In this document: in pieces, positions 12,185-25,008 of the stretch | How positions within the stretch are numbered: the first letter of the stretch is position 1 | Layout: every line of letters begins with the position of its first letter | NCBI GenBank assembly: GCA_026826555.1 | Contig: JAKSZT010054010.1 | Coordinates: forward strand, 220,604 to 284,603 | DNA: 64,000 nt | Origin: Tolypeutes matacus | Lineage: Eukaryota; Chordata; Mammalia; Cingulata; Chlamyphoridae | Reading direction: 5' to 3' | Program-made: the position numbers and the translations under genes | Notes under the pieces: model-generated | Seen by the model: the letters and a program-made list of their open reading frames with translations, nothing else | What the model was told of the DNA's origin: nothing | Database searches by the model: none

Positions 12185-13135
12185 ATTTTCTTTCAGCCTG
12201 AGTCACCTGGCTTTAAATTTCTTGTAAGGCAGGTAGGCCAGCAACAAATTCTCTCAGACTTTGGTTATTTGGAAAAGCCTTAAAATTCATTTTTATATTT
12301 GAAGACTAGTTTTGCTGGATATGGAATTCTTGGTTGACAGTATTTTTTTCTTTCAGTACTTTGAATATGTCATGCCTTTGCCTAATGGGCTCTATTGTTT
12401 CTGATGAGAAGTCAGCTATTATTCTTATTGTGGTTTCTTTGTATATGATGAATCATTTTTCTCTCCTGTTTTCAAGATTTTGTTTTTCTTTCTTTTCAAC
12501 AATTTGACTATGATGTATCTAAGTGTTGTTCTATTTGTGTTTATCCTATTTGGAGTTCATTGAGTTTCTTGGATATGTTGATTAAAGCTTTTTCATGAAA
12601 TGTGGGAAGTTTTGGCTATAAATTCTTCAAAATATTTTCTACTTCCATTTTTCTCCTCTCCTTTTCCTCCCATTATATGTGTGCTAGTATGATTGCTAGT
12701 GCCCCACATTTCTTCATTTTTTTTTCTTACTGTTCTTCAAATTGGATAGTTTCTATTGATCTACTTCAGATTTGTTTATTCTTTCTTCTGCCAGTTCAGA
12801 TCTGCTGTTGAGCCCCTCTAGTGAATTTTTCATTTCACTTGTACTTTTCAATTCCAGAATTGCCATTTTTTTCTTTTTTTGTGTTATTTTGAACTCTTTA
12901 TTTATATCCTTTATTTGATGAGACATTGTCACCATACTCTTAAAACATTATTTCATTCTCCCATTAGGGTTTTGAACACACTCATAATGGCTTCTTTGAA
13001 GTCTTTGTCTGTTATACCTGATATCTGGGTTCCCTCAAAAATTTCTATTGATTGTTTTCTTTCTTGTATATGGTCACACTTTCCTGTTTCTTTGCATGTC
13101 TCATACTTTTTTGTTAATAGTTGACCATTTTAGAT
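12185..13135 (-). mobile_element. L1/HAL1-like remnant, antisense
   Basis: On the minus strand a short frame reads SEMKNSLEGLNSR followed by AEERI, which is typical of the coiled-coil part of L1 ORF1p-type proteins. On the plus strand the surrounding phrases (for example tttggagttcattgagtttcttgg) match a widespread old mammalian LINE read in antisense. ORF1p is an RNA-binding chaperone for retrotransposition. This copy is broken by many stops. A half-L1 (HAL1) or an old L1M 5' part are both possible. Confidence 0.55.
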
Positions 13136-13739
13136 AATGTAGCAACTCTGAATTCTGAATTTTTCCCTTCCCCTGCCAAGGGAGGTGGTTGCTGCTGTTG
13201 ATTTGTTTAGTAACTTGCCTGTACTACTTCTGAGGTGTCTCTCTCTCCTTGCAGTGTGGCCACTAGTGTCTGCTCAGTGTTTTTAAATTCTTGTTTTCAT
13301 TTTAAAGCCTTGCTTCACATAGGTCTCTCCTGGATCAGCATAAGTTACTGGTCAGCCAATGATTAGTTGTGGTTGCATTTAAAATCTTGAGCTAGTAAGT
13401 CTCCCACCCTTTATTGTTGGATCTGTGTGTGGCTTGGAGAATGCATCAAAGTACAGGCAGTTTGCAAATTTGACCTGGCTTTTACTTTCTCTGTTTGCAA
13501 GGCCTCATGTTCAGCCCGAGATGAGTAGCTTGCCATTGTGAGCAGCTTTACATATATGCACAGACTTCTAGACCACAAGAGATATGTGTGATCTTATCAT
13601 GGTTCAGTATAGGTTTCTTGTTCTTCAGATCTCCCTGATAAATTTCTGGTTGTTCTGTAGGTTTGATGTTATCCCCAATCAGTATGAAAATCTCAGGCTA
13701 GCTGAGATGTTGGCCTTCCCTGATTGTTTGCCACTGAGA

Positions 13740-14245
13740 TTGCTTTTTTTTTTTTTTAACATTCCCTCTTCCCCCAACCTCCTCCTCCCCCACTTCCCCT
13801 GGTAACCTTTAATCTTTCTATCTCTGTGAATTAGCTATTTCTTGTCATCTCTTATAAGTGATATCATACAACTTTTGTCCTTATATGTCTTCCTTATTTC
13901 ACTGAGCATAATTATTTCAAGTTTCTTCCATTTCACAGCAGGTCTCATAACTTCATTTTTTGATTATGGCCAAAAAACATTCCATTGTGTGTACTACCCA
14001 CATTTTGTTTATCCATTCATTAATGATGGGCTTTTGGGTTGTTTCCAGCTTTGGGCACTTGTGAATAATGCTGCAATAAACATTGGTGTACAAGTATATA
14101 CTTATGCCCCTGTTTTCACTCTCTCTGGGAATATATCTAGAAGTGGGATTGCTGTGTCAAATGTTAATTCTATACTTAACTCTTGTAGAACCACCATATT
14201 GCTTTCCATAGTCACCATTTTACATTCCCTGCTATTGTTTTTGAC
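13740..14245 (-). mobile_element. Old L1 3' end (ORF2 C-terminus), antisense
   Basis: The plus strand shows the familiar antisense L1 phrases, including a sentence ending in AATAATGCTGCAATAAACAT (14,066-14,085) and a later GGGATTGCTGTGTCAAATG. These correspond to the end of ORF2 and the start of the 3' region. A 14-15 T run at its left edge (from about 13,744) is in the right place for a tail. The copy is diverged and has no usable frame. Confidence 0.8.
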
Positions 14246-14464
14246 AACTCTCCTGAGCAAGGGATTTTTTCTTCTCTGCTTCAAATAAAGTGAATCCTCT
14301 CCCTGCTGGTCTTCATGGCCTGCTCTTCACTGGCAGAACTTTGGAGCCATGAAGCTGGGGGAGTGATAGGAGCCACCCCAGGTTAAAATGCCATGGACTT
14401 ACTGTTCTTACCAAAAGTCGGGAAATATTCTTGAATTGATGCTTCTTGATTTTTTGGATGCTGT

Positions 14465-14830
14465 CTTTGTTTGCCTGAGCTGCCATGAAAAATACCACAC
14501 ACAATGGTTGGTGTAAAAACAGGAATTTATTATCTAATGTTTCTAAAGACGAGAAGTCCAGAATCAAGATGTCAGCAAGGCCATGCTTTCTTCTGGAGTT
14601 TCAGTGTTCTAGTGATGGCAGTCTTCCATCAACTGGTAATCTCACACTCCTTTCTGGCTTTTCCTGACTTCTGGCTTCTACTAACTGACTGCCTCTGAAT
14701 TTCCTCTTCATAGGCCTCCAGCCCTATGGGTTAATACCCATCCTGATTCAATTTCTCCATGCCTTAACTAAAGTGACATCTTCAAAGGTCCTATTCACAG
14801 TAATGCCAACTAAGACTTTACCCTGTCTTT
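14465..14830 (+). repeat. Ancient interspersed repeat fragment, family uncertain
   Basis: The stretch 'gctgccatgaaaaataccac', then 'ggaatttattatctaatg', then 'gagaagtccagaatcaag' follows a repeat common across placental genomes (compare ...ataacaaaataccacagactggg...). I recall it as LTR-like but cannot assign the family safely. The same repeat class probably explains 250-770. Confidence 0.45.
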
Positions 14831-15724
14831 TGTGGCATGCATGACTCTATCTCTAATGGATAAGTTTGGCCAGTTTCCAGAGTCCTTCATGGTTGCTTTT
14901 GACAAATTTATGCAGTGCTATTATTGCTTTTTAGTGAGAGTATTTGCTGAGTGCCTCACTCAGACCTTCTGAAATTCCCTCTCCCCAAATAATTCTGAGC
15001 CCAAAGAGTTGTGAAGTTAAACTTGCTAAAACGAAGTAGAAATAATATATGCTTGTTTTGCTTTTGGATTTTCTGAGTTTCTAGTGAGAAGGCAGATCAC
15101 AGAGCTTGAAATAATAATTGTGGACATTTTCAGGATGCATATCATTTTTTCCTTTGTCTTTCCATGTGCTCCTGAGTGGGACGGTGACCACTTACTTAAA
15201 ATAAAAGTTCTGAAGACAGAGAGCTGGACTAGAGGCAGCAGTAATTTATATCTTTCTCATGAGAATGGGCAAATGCCCAGGCTAATGAAAGTGGGCGAGT
15301 GTGCTGGATCAGTGCAAGAAAAAAGATTATATAGTTCCCTGATGCAATGTCCCGTTTCCCTCCCTCCTCAGCCTTACCCATCTCCCATTGGCTGGGAGTT
15401 GTGGGCTTACAGTCTTAGGTGGGAAAACTGACCCAATCCTTAGGAGAAAAGTGTTAGGGTCAGTCCTCAGTGTCCAAGTTCATACCCTTGACTGATGTGG
15501 GTTTTGGGGGAAGTGACTAGAACAAGAATGTGGGAGGATTAGATAAGCGGGAACAGGGAAAAGTTCTGAAAAGAGACCACCTAGAATGTGGGAGGGTTAG
15601 ATAAGTGGGAACAGGGAATTCAGTTTGAGAATAGGCCATCATTTGTTTTATTTCTCTCACTCCCATCAGAAAACATTTATTAAGCAGGCGCTCAATCATC
15701 CTAACATATCTCCCCAGTATGTCC
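14831..15724. other. Non-coding stretch with a short duplicated phrase
   Basis: No gene recognised. A short motif of the form AATGTGGGAGG, then TTAGATAAG, then GGGAACAGGGAA occurs twice (about 15,527 and 15,586), a local direct duplication of about 40 bp. The frame at 15,084-15,431 has no family signature. Confidence 0.5.
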
Positions 15725-15815
15725 TGCTGTCCCCATTTTACAGATGAGGATTTGTAGATACTGAGTGCTCTGCCCAGTGGATCAGTGGCGGCCTAAGAGC
15801 GGGTCACGATTTCCC
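15725..15815 (+). repeat. MIR-like SINE fragment
   Basis: The phrase 'ccccattttacagatgagga' at 15,733-15,752 is the MIR core nearly unchanged. The following sequence fits the rest of the element loosely. Confidence 0.65.
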
Positions 15816-16094
15816 GATTTGCACTCCAGATCAGTCTCACTCAACTCTAAGCTCGGTCTAATCTCTCCCCACCAGGTGACACGCGGGAAAACACCTCACC
15901 CAGCCAATTAGGGCTGCGAGGCCAGGGACCTCCTGCGACTCCCTTCTCCAGCCCTGCCCGGCGGGGACGAGGCCTCCGGAAACCTCCTGACAATGTTCTC
16001 CCTTGGCACACTCGGAGGGCTTGGAGCTGATCCCCCGCTGCCACCGACTGGCCTTGGCAACCCCCTTCTCCCCCGGACGCCCCCACCCCCGAGC

Positions 16095-16700
16095 CGTACC
16101 AGTGTCTTCAGGGCGGCAGGGGCGTCAGCACCACCCCAACTTCAGCCGCCACAGGAACAGCGAGAAGCCTCTCCAACGTCCAGAGCAACCAGCGCGGTGC
16201 CGCGGCGCTGCCAGCACACGCACCGCGGCGAGCGGCCCTTCGGTGTCTCCAGGGCACCCCGAGCTTCTGCTGCAGCTCAGACCAGACCAGGCTTCAGGGA
16301 GTCCACACCGGCGAGCGGCGCTACGGTTGCAGTGACGACGGCGAATGCTTTGGTCTCGGCCAGGACCCACAGGGCCGAGAGGCCCTACAAGCGCAGGGAC
16401 TGTGCCAAGGGCCTCAACCACTGCACCAACCTCGCCACGCGCCGTGGCGTGCGCACCGGCGAGAAGCCCCGCAAGTGCCCGGGGTGCGGGAAGAGCTTCA
16501 GGCAGATCGCGCACCTCATGGTCCGACAAAGGGCGCGCAGCGGCAAGCGACCTTGCGCCGGGAGCTCCGGCGGCCGCTCCTGCCTGCTGAGCACCGCATG
16601 GTCCACTGGGTGAGAAGCCTGCGGCCGCGGCGTGTCCGGCTAGTGCTTTGGCCAGGAGAGCGACCTCCTCATGCAGCAGAAGCTGCCAGGGGCGGCTGGG
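16095..16700 (+). pseudogene. Decayed C2H2 zinc-finger exon (KRAB-ZNF type)
   Basis: Seven remnants of the inter-finger linker (TGEKP-like GGCGAG cores) occur near 16,159, 16,226, 16,309, 16,372, 16,457, 16,540 and 16,608. Spacing is 83-84 bp, or about 63-69 bp where bases have been lost. The best finger reads KCPGCGKSF then RQIAHLMVRQRAR: both zinc-binding cysteines remain, but the two ligand histidines of the usual VHQRxH are Arg. Reading frame changes between fingers, so the 206-residue open frame here is not a functional protein. Living relatives bind DNA through such fingers. The exon is very CpG-rich. It lies 7.3 kb downstream of a same-strand KRAB-A remnant, and together they look like one dead KRAB zinc-finger gene. 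Confidence 0.8.
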
Positions 16701-18990
16701 GGTGACGCCCAGCTGCCTGGCGGGGCCTGGTTCCGAAGTCCGAATCTCTTCCCCGCGGCTGAGACGCGCCTGGGCGCCAGGAGAACAGGCGACCCCTCCT
16801 CAGGAGCCTTGGCCAGCGCAAGTCTTCGAAGGAGGCGGGCTTGGGGCTCTTTATCGGCAGTATTTCAGCATCTACTTGCCCTCAGGGGCTGCACGGTGAC
16901 TGGGGGGCTGTCCGGAACCCAGGCCCTGAGCTTCTTGCCTCCTCAGAGCCTCCTGCATGTCCCCCAGAAGTGAGGAAAGCCCAGAGCTCATCAGCGAATC
17001 CCTGAGTGCTTAGGTCCCCAGGGAATTTTCTGGGAACAGAAGACACAGAGCAGTATGGCAGGTGAGTAGGGCTGGAGGAAAACCCCTCTTTAGGGCCTTC
17101 TTATCGGCCCAGGTCTCACCGAGTCTCTGTTGTCTTCACCCCCACTCCTATTGGCTGATTGGGGCCTCTCTTCTACCTCATGACGTCAAAGAGGAAGGAG
17201 AATGTGCCCCCTTTGAGGCGGTGCCACCTTATAAGTTGTTTCCACCCTGCAATGACCTGCATATCACCCTTCAACTTGCTCTCTCCCAACTCCACCCAAA
17301 ACTTCAGCTTTCAGTTAAGAAGTCGGAATCATTGCACTTCATGCTGCAGGGGATGGGATTTTCACTGCATTTCCAGTTTGTCTTTATTTCACGGGTGGCA
17401 TATGCTGTCCATCTGGACAGGATGTGGCCAGAGTCTGCGTAGTTAGAAATTAAAGAACAAAAAGCTTAGACGTGCAACACAGGATGGCGATGGGGGAACT
17501 GATGACCTCAGCCTCCTCTCACCACTTGGGTAACTGCACCTCCTATGCTCAGTAGGATACACCTGGTGGTCTGGGGTGGGGCCTGAGAATTTGCATTTCT
17601 AATTTCCTAGGTGACCTCTGGCTGCTGCATTTTGAGAATTCATTTAAACTTAATGGTTCTTTAAATCACGACTTTGGCAAAAACCCGCAGTGGTATAAGC
17701 AATGCTTGTGATTGTCATTGAAAAAAGCATGAACAACTTCTGTATCACATTAGAGTTATTTGAGGATCTAACTGTTACTTCACACACAGTACAGTACTTA
17801 GTTAGACCTGCTGATGTCGGCAGAGCTGGAGGACTGCTCAGCTTCTCTGCCTCTGTTGGGGTTTACCCTGGAATGTGAGGACGCACCTGGGCTGCAGGTA
17901 CCAGGCAAGTCAAACAGGCTTGAGGTGGAGAGAACGGTTTAAAGAAATGTATTACATTTGCTAAGGGATGGCAAAGGGGTAAGAGTTACCTACATCATGT
18001 AAGTTCTGTACATAAGAGAGGTTCTTTCCTTTATTTGGTTTTCTCTTTGTTTTCCCATTTTGGACACTGTTTTTGATATGAAGTAAAGTCACACACATGC
18101 AGACAGTTAAGCAAGTCGACGGTGTACCGAGTACATTTTTACCGCCCTCCTCCATAAGATAAAATTATTTTCAGTAAAAATAATGAAATGAAGTTGATAA
18201 TAATAATGACCAAAAGGGAAAAGTTCTTTCATTGATTTTGAATATGTGTTATGCCAACCAAATGAAAAGTATAAACAATAAAATAAAGGCTACAGTACAA
18301 TAAAAGAAAAAAAGTAATATTTTAAAATTATATTAATGTATTTCTTTAAAAAGCAAAAAACTTGTACCCACATGTTGGTCTGTTGCATTAGTGCAGTTTA
18401 ATGAAAATTTAAAAATAACTAAAAATAAATTTCAATTTTAAGATGTTATTCAGAAAAATTTTCCATGTAGAAACTAAAGTTTATACATTGCAGTTAGCTT
18501 TGTTTCACTAATTTAGATTTTACACACAAAAAAAGTCAAGTGGCCACAGAGAATGGAATTTGTTTCTTTTTCTTTGTCACAATCACTAGTCTGTCATTGT
18601 TTATTTAGAATCTATTGTTTCAAAAGTAGGATATATGTAGTACCACTGGGTTGGAAAATCCAACCACAATCCTTAGATGGGCTGGAGATTCCAAATTGTC
18701 ACAAACTCCCTCTAGGTTAAACCAGATTAAGTATTGGTAGCTAAGTCTGTGTCTCAAAGGCCAACTGTATAACGGCTTTGACTGAATTAATTTCCATGTA
18801 GAATACAATGTTGATTAAATTTAAATAAAAGATGTGCTCATTTGAAGCATACAGGTAACATATTAAAACTCAAAAATAACTGCAGTAATTGTTCAGAACT
18901 TAGACCAACAAAATATTGGGGGATTCATCAATGACATTATTTAGAATTGCCCACACATGGTTATAATAAAAGGCAGCTGATGCTCATTGG
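16701..18990. other. Non-coding stretch
   Basis: GC-rich to about 17.0 kb, probably continuing the decayed zinc-finger exon or its 3' side, then AT-rich. No gene, RNA or nameable repeat is evident. The 126-residue frame at 17,062-17,442 has no recognisable domain. Confidence 0.45.
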
Positions 18991-19001
18991 TTTTATGACT
19001 G

Positions 19002-19247
19002 TTGTAAGGTTCTCTGTACAACCTGGCTCGTCACTGCCTATGCCTGCTATTGTAAAGTTCTCTGTAGATGGTGTAGCGCCTCACTGCTTGTGCCTGCTAT
19101 TGTAAGGTTCTCTGTAGATGATGTGGCATCTCACTGCCTGTGCCTGCTGTTGTGAGGTTCTCTGTAGATGATGTGGCTCCTCACTGCCTGTGCCTGCAGT
19201 TGTAACATTGTCTTTGGACAACCTGGCTCTTCTTTGCCTGTTTCTTG
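19002..19247 (+). repeat. Five-copy minisatellite, unit 48-50 bp
   Basis: Copies start at about 19,002, 19,050, 19,100, 19,150 and 19,200. The unit begins TTGTAAGGTTCTCTGTAGAT and contains CTCACTGCCTGTGCCTGC. The three central copies are most alike; the outer two are more diverged, the usual pattern for a slippage or unequal-exchange array. The copies do not share a long open frame. Confidence 0.85.
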
Positions 19248-19934
19248 GGTCGACCATGCCCAGTGCCCCACCTTGGGTGCTCCACTGGTCAAAGTGGTAT
19301 TCTTAATTTATTTTCTGAAAATATTGTCTGTTGTAAATAACTTCATGAGAAAACTGACAGCAATATAAGAAATAAGGATCATTATTTCTAGAAAGGCACA
19401 GAAGGCCACATGTGTCCATATCCAGAAGAACTCAATTTCAGGCAGATCACTGCCTCTAAACCACTGCCCTAAACTGCCCTTTAAACTTGTTTCTGGGTTA
19501 AGCAATGAAAGAATTTAAACTTTGGACAAATTATAATACCATCTTTATTTTATCTAATTGTCATAATTAAAGAAATTATTTTGAATATTTAAATATAATT
19601 ATTTACATATATATTAAATATATAATATATTTCAAAATTAATGTGCAATTTACTTATTTATATGTGGCCATATCAAATTTATTTATAACCATGGAAAAGT
19701 TGATTTTCAAAAAATGCCGTTTGAATAAAATATTTCATTTTAGATTTATTTGTATTTGTAGACAATTGAATTGAAATGTCCGCGATAAGAAAAAGTAATG
19801 AAGATGGTGTATTTTAAAGTTTCAATTGCATTAATTAACATGATGAGACATAAAAGCCAGTAATTTAAGTGTCGAAAAATGCATGGAAGTCTGTTTATTC
19901 TGAAATTTTTTTTTTTCCTGTGAAGAGAAGTGAA

Positions 19935-20870
19935 CTTGAAAAAGCTTGGACACTTATAAACTTGGCTTTGCTGATTCACAATACCTTTCTGCACACTATA
20001 AAGTTGCTTCCCAAACTGCCAAACAAAAGATGAGTTGGAGCTGCTTTAGTGAAGCCTTGGAGATGGGGCAGCTGGTTTGTGTACTGGACAGAGGAGCAAG
20101 GGGAAGCTGTTCCTCTGTTAAAGATGCAAATATATCCTGAGACCATTGATGCTTCTTTAACCATTTTGATAAGATGATGGGACGGCAGCCTTGCCTTTTC
20201 TCTTCACTGTGTAAATCGAATGAATTTGCCAACATCCCTCAGTGCAGCTGCTCTGAAGTTTGTTATTTGCTCCTGCTGATGCCGTCAGAGAATTCCCATT
20301 TTATGAATTATCTGGGGAAACCACACAGGCTGTCCATCTTTTGGAAATAATAAACTTTTTAAAACAAAACTTTGCAAAGAAAATCTTCACATGCTACTCA
20401 GACAAAGCTCCTGAGATGGTCGGCAATGTGTCTGGCTTTGGAACTTTAGTGATAAAGGAAGCTCCCGTGTTCTTGTCTTTCATTGCACTTCACACAGGTG
20501 TGTTTTTATGACACAGATGCTTCCCACAACCCTGGAAGGGCTTTTGTTAACAGCCATGAGTCACCAGCTTTATCAGAAGCAGGGCTATGTATCCTTGCAT
20601 TTTAAAAAGACTGCCAAGAAATAGGGGCATTATAAGAAGTGTTTACAGGGGGAGAAGCATAATTTTTAATGAAGGTTCCACTTTTGGAACTCATTCAAAT
20701 AAAGGCTTTTTTCCAAGTTTGGTTTCTCTGGCAGGTATTTTAGACTATATGACTGAACAAAAATCTTTCAGTTCAAGAGTCTGCAGTCACCACTATGGAT
20801 GCTACTGAAAAAATTAAGTTTTCTTTGTCAAGCCTGAGGACTTTCTACATTATGCTGTGCTGTATTGCTT
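19935..20870 (+). pseudogene. hAT-type (Charlie/ZBED-like) transposase remnant
   Basis: The best segment (20,260-20,511) reads PFYELSGETTQAVHLLEIIN, then NFAKKIFTCYSDKAPEMVG, then GFGTLVIKEAP. This follows the RNase-H-fold part of hAT transposases and the genes derived from them (pattern CTDGAPAMxGxxSGFxxLVKKEAP). Upstream, a different frame reads AHYKVASQTAKQK, the usual SYKVAxxIAKxK stretch. Downstream, SRAMYPCILKRL fits the region before the HTEVRWLS motif. Stops and frameshifts separate the blocks, so it is not functional. It may be a decayed Charlie DNA transposon or a retrocopy of a domesticated relative such as a ZBED or FAM200 gene. I cannot decide between them because neither terminal inverted repeats nor a poly(A) tail is visible. 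Confidence 0.6.
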
Positions 20871-20899
20871 GACTCCTTTACAAGGAGCATGTGCTGTCT

Positions 20900-22400
20900 T
20901 TATAACCAGAAAAAAGTACAATTTGCAAGAAACAAAAACCAAAAAACAACCAGATATCTTGGCAGAATTCTAATTTTTGTAATGTTTTCTTGTTCAGTAC
21001 TTCACATGTTATTAGATCAATTGAACCTCAGAATAACCCTTTGAGGGAGTGTTCTGCTAGATAAAATGCTTTGCTAATGCTTTGCTATATATATGTGTAT
21101 ATAGATTGATATGATGACTTAACTCAAGCGTAAGAAAGCAATGCACACACATATATTTATTTATGTTATTAAACTTCTGTTAATAATTGGTAGAATATAA
21201 AATAGGCAAAGGATTGTCTACAAACAGTGGTCCAATTGCTACATCATAATCTTTCACAATATACATACATATAGATATAGGCCCACCCAACCGGGCACAC
21301 ACCAGCTTACCTGGCCCACCTCCAGCCAGAGTCCCAGATGGATGCAATAAAAATACCTAAAAGCATATCTCATTTAATAAATCTATACTGACAATCAGAG
21401 TGAGAAACAAGAATAACATAATCAATCAAATGATTAAATCAATATTAAACAGTCAAAAAATGGCAGAAAAATAGGGCAGTTTTACATACAAACTCACCAA
21501 CATCTAGCTCTTGGCTGGGGAGTCCCAAATTAGCAGCCGATACCAGCGCCTTGATTGAAAACACCTGTGCAGAGCACTCTATCCCAGGGAGGGGCTTCAA
21601 CTGGCCTGACCAGGGACTTTCTCTTTTGTTGAGCTCATAATCAATGAATTCCATACTACAGATGCCAACTTGCAAGCACTGTGTTAATTCCCGAGGAAGT
21701 GGCCAGCCTCCCCAGGAAGGAGCACAACACTCCCCGGGCAGTACATTCCAAGGTCTATGCATCAGTCCCTTAGAAAGTGGCCAGCCTACCCAGAGAGGAA
21801 CACAGCACTCCCTGGAATGCACTCTACCTGTTCTTATTTGTTACAAACTTCCCCCAATATGCCCACTGTTCTAGTTCTCATCATTCCTCCTGAAATATGA
21901 AAAGTGCTGACCAGCAAGGAATTGGTTTGCTGATTAACAGTTTCCTGTATGATGTTTCACTTTTAGGTTTGAACAATACTCACTAAAATTTTTCCCAATA
22001 CAGGGAGGTAAAATGTTTTATTGCTCTGCATTTACCTATGTGGATCTCTCATCAGCCCAGTGATTTACCTAAGTGATGCTAGCAGGTGCAGAGTTGGATT
22101 TTCAATCCAGATTCATGGACTACAAAGTTTGTGGCATTTCTCTGCACTACACTTATATTAACATTAGATCATCCACTGCTTTTCCTCCAGCAAAAGCTGA
22201 ACACCTGAAAGAACAGGTAGCACATGGATATACTGGGTAGTAAGAAAAACAGGTATTTTACCTGAAACATGCCACACATAACTTATATGGATATTATTAG
22301 GTCATTTTGAAAAATAATTTTAAAATGAAATATATGAACATTGTGCTTTAAAAGGCTACATTGCACAGGCAAAAAAATGTTAAGGATGACTTTCTATTTA
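20900..22400. other. Non-coding stretch with MIR-like pieces
   Basis: Possible MIR fragments lie at about 21,005-21,060 and 22,010-22,150. A short duplicated phrase AGTGGCCAGCCTMCCCAG occurs at about 21,698 and 21,776 with related flanks (period about 78 bp), suggesting a small tandem duplication. No gene recognised. Confidence 0.45.
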
Positions 22401-22439
22401 GATGTTCCATCAGCTTTGTCTCCCTCTCGCCTCTCAGGT

Positions 22440-23294
22440 GGCACCATTATTGAATCTCCCTGCTTGGGTGGTTGACTCTTCACATCAGGGATGCTGACAT
22501 GCTCAGTGTTTCCTTGATGTCCTTGTTGTGGAGTGTTTAGATGAGAGATTGAGGAGTGGGGCTATGACTGAGTAGAAGATGGTAGCAATCTTGTTGATAT
22601 TCTACTCATCTTTTACTGTGGGGCAGACAAAGACGTATATGAAAGGTGGGCTGCACTCATCTTGCATTGAGCAGCAGCTGAAGTCAGCTAGAACTGTGGC
22701 TAGGATTTGGGCATAGGAAGCCCTGGTAAGGGCCAGGGGTCCTGGGATAATGGCAGTGCTGAAAGTATATCACACCATTTGGACAGCATAAGTATCTGTG
22801 CAGGAAAGGTGGAAAATCTGATCAACATCACAGAAGAGGTTGATCTGGTTGGGGATGCAGGAGATTTGTGCAAGGAGGAATGAGAGAACATGGGGTGGAG
22901 GAATCTCATAGACCAGAGATCCCACAAATTTGGTGGGCTCAACAGCATATGGAGTGGGCAGCAGATGGCAGAGTATCAAACAAAGGCCATGGTGGTGAGG
23001 ATGAAGAGTTCAGGGAGAAGTACAGCAGCTGTGAACCGAGATGACCCCTTGGGACTGAGAAAATTGGCTAGTATCTTGGGCCCAGTGACAGTGGGTACCA
23101 AAACTACTAGGGAGAGGCTGCAGGTGAAGAAACATTTGGGGGCATGGAGGTGCCCAGCCAGGGCCACAAATGTGATGAGCGCATTGCTCATCAGGGACAA
23201 GAGGTAGACCAGAAGGGAGAGCGAGAGGAGGAGCAGCTGGTGATGGGGGGGAGTGGGAAAATCTCAAGAAGACAAATTGAATGACTCTCTCCAT
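22440..23294 (-). pseudogene. Class II olfactory receptor pseudogene (OR10/OR6-like)
   Basis: Read on the minus strand, the pieces follow a seven-helix odorant receptor. MERVIQFVFLRFSHS (from 23,294) is the N-terminus. LVYLLSLMSNALITFVAL is helix 1. LHAPKCFF replaces the usual LHTPMYFF. SLSLVVL and KILANFLSPKGSSR follow helix 2. INLFCDVDQIFHLSCTDTYA is the second extracellular loop. SYAQILATVL is loop 3, and NKIATIFYSVIAPLLN is helix 7. A frameshift in a C-run near 23,247 breaks the frame after the N-terminus, the DRY region is degraded (MAFVCLILCHLLPTP), and there are stops near the C-terminus. Receptors of this class detect odorants in olfactory neurons. The family is a guess from motif resemblance. 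Confidence 0.8.
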
Positions 23295-23299
23295 TCAGC

Positions 23300-24307
23300 C
23301 TGGGGTATCAACTGGATAAGGAGAGAAACATTTATATGAAGGAGGTACCCTCAGTTATTGGTCACTTCTTGGAGCTACCTCACCATTTTGGACACACATT
23401 CTCACTCTGGGTGTTTCCTTTAGTTAACTCCTTGGCTGCCTTTCAACTTCTCCAAAGCAGAGAATTATCTACATATTTTATTTTTATAGGATACCAATAT
23501 TCAAGGGCTTCTTTCTTCCCTCATTGAAATAGGTTCTGAAAGGAGCTATTAGAGGAGAGGTCTCAATATCAGCACATCCTGCCACCATGTGTACGTTGAA
23601 CCACGTGTTATTGTTGATCTTCAACTTTTTTTTTAACCTCAAAAACAGCAACGTCTTATGATTTATCCCAATATCTCTAAGAATTGTTGAATGTGCACCC
23701 TTGTGCTCTCCCTGTCTTCTACTTGGACTTGCAGAAGATGTGGAATCTTGTTGTTCTTTCTGCCTCTCCTGCACATGTGACTGAGTCAGTGGCTCTGCCT
23801 TATGACACCAGCCCTCAGAAGGTGGGGTAGGGTGATTTCTGGACTGTGAATGTTAGAGCAGAGTTGGAGAGAACTTGGAGGACTAAAAAGGGAACACATT
23901 TTAGAGTGAAAGGGTGAATTGAGCATGGGATTATCAAGTGGGAATTTGGGGATAGGTTAGGATTTTTGAAGGGAGAATACATGGTTTTTGATACGTGCTT
24001 GCACCCAAACTGACCAGAAAAACAAGTTTCAGGGGAAATTCAGACTGTGGTTTTAAAATTAACCCAGGACAGATGAAGATGACCTCATCAGGACACGAGT
24101 ATTACACAGATTTCCAGTTTTTTAAACTTTCTTCCTCTGAAGTGTCTCTAAAACGAAACATAAAAATATTCACCACTGGGAATAAGTTAAATACACTATA
24201 CATTAAAAAATCATGGAAAATTGGTTTGACACAATGTAAAGTAAAAGAAAGATATGGTTTTAAACCTTTCAGATTCAATATGATCTATGTTCCCAAGACA
24301 TCAAGTT
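23300..24307. other. Non-coding stretch, no gene seen
   Basis: Mixed sequence between the receptor pseudogene and the RPL13A retrocopy. The 106-residue frame at 23,995-24,315 has no domain I recognise and is AT-rich chance coding. Confidence 0.5.

Positions 24308-25008
<701 letters not shown>

Noticed and set aside
15993..16613. 206-residue frame over the zinc-finger region as a real gene
   Set aside because: Finger linkers lie in changing frames and most zinc ligands are absent. The open frame reflects GC richness.
19002..19247. CRISPR-like array
   Set aside because: Units are adjacent without unique spacers, and the genome is mammalian. It is a minisatellite.
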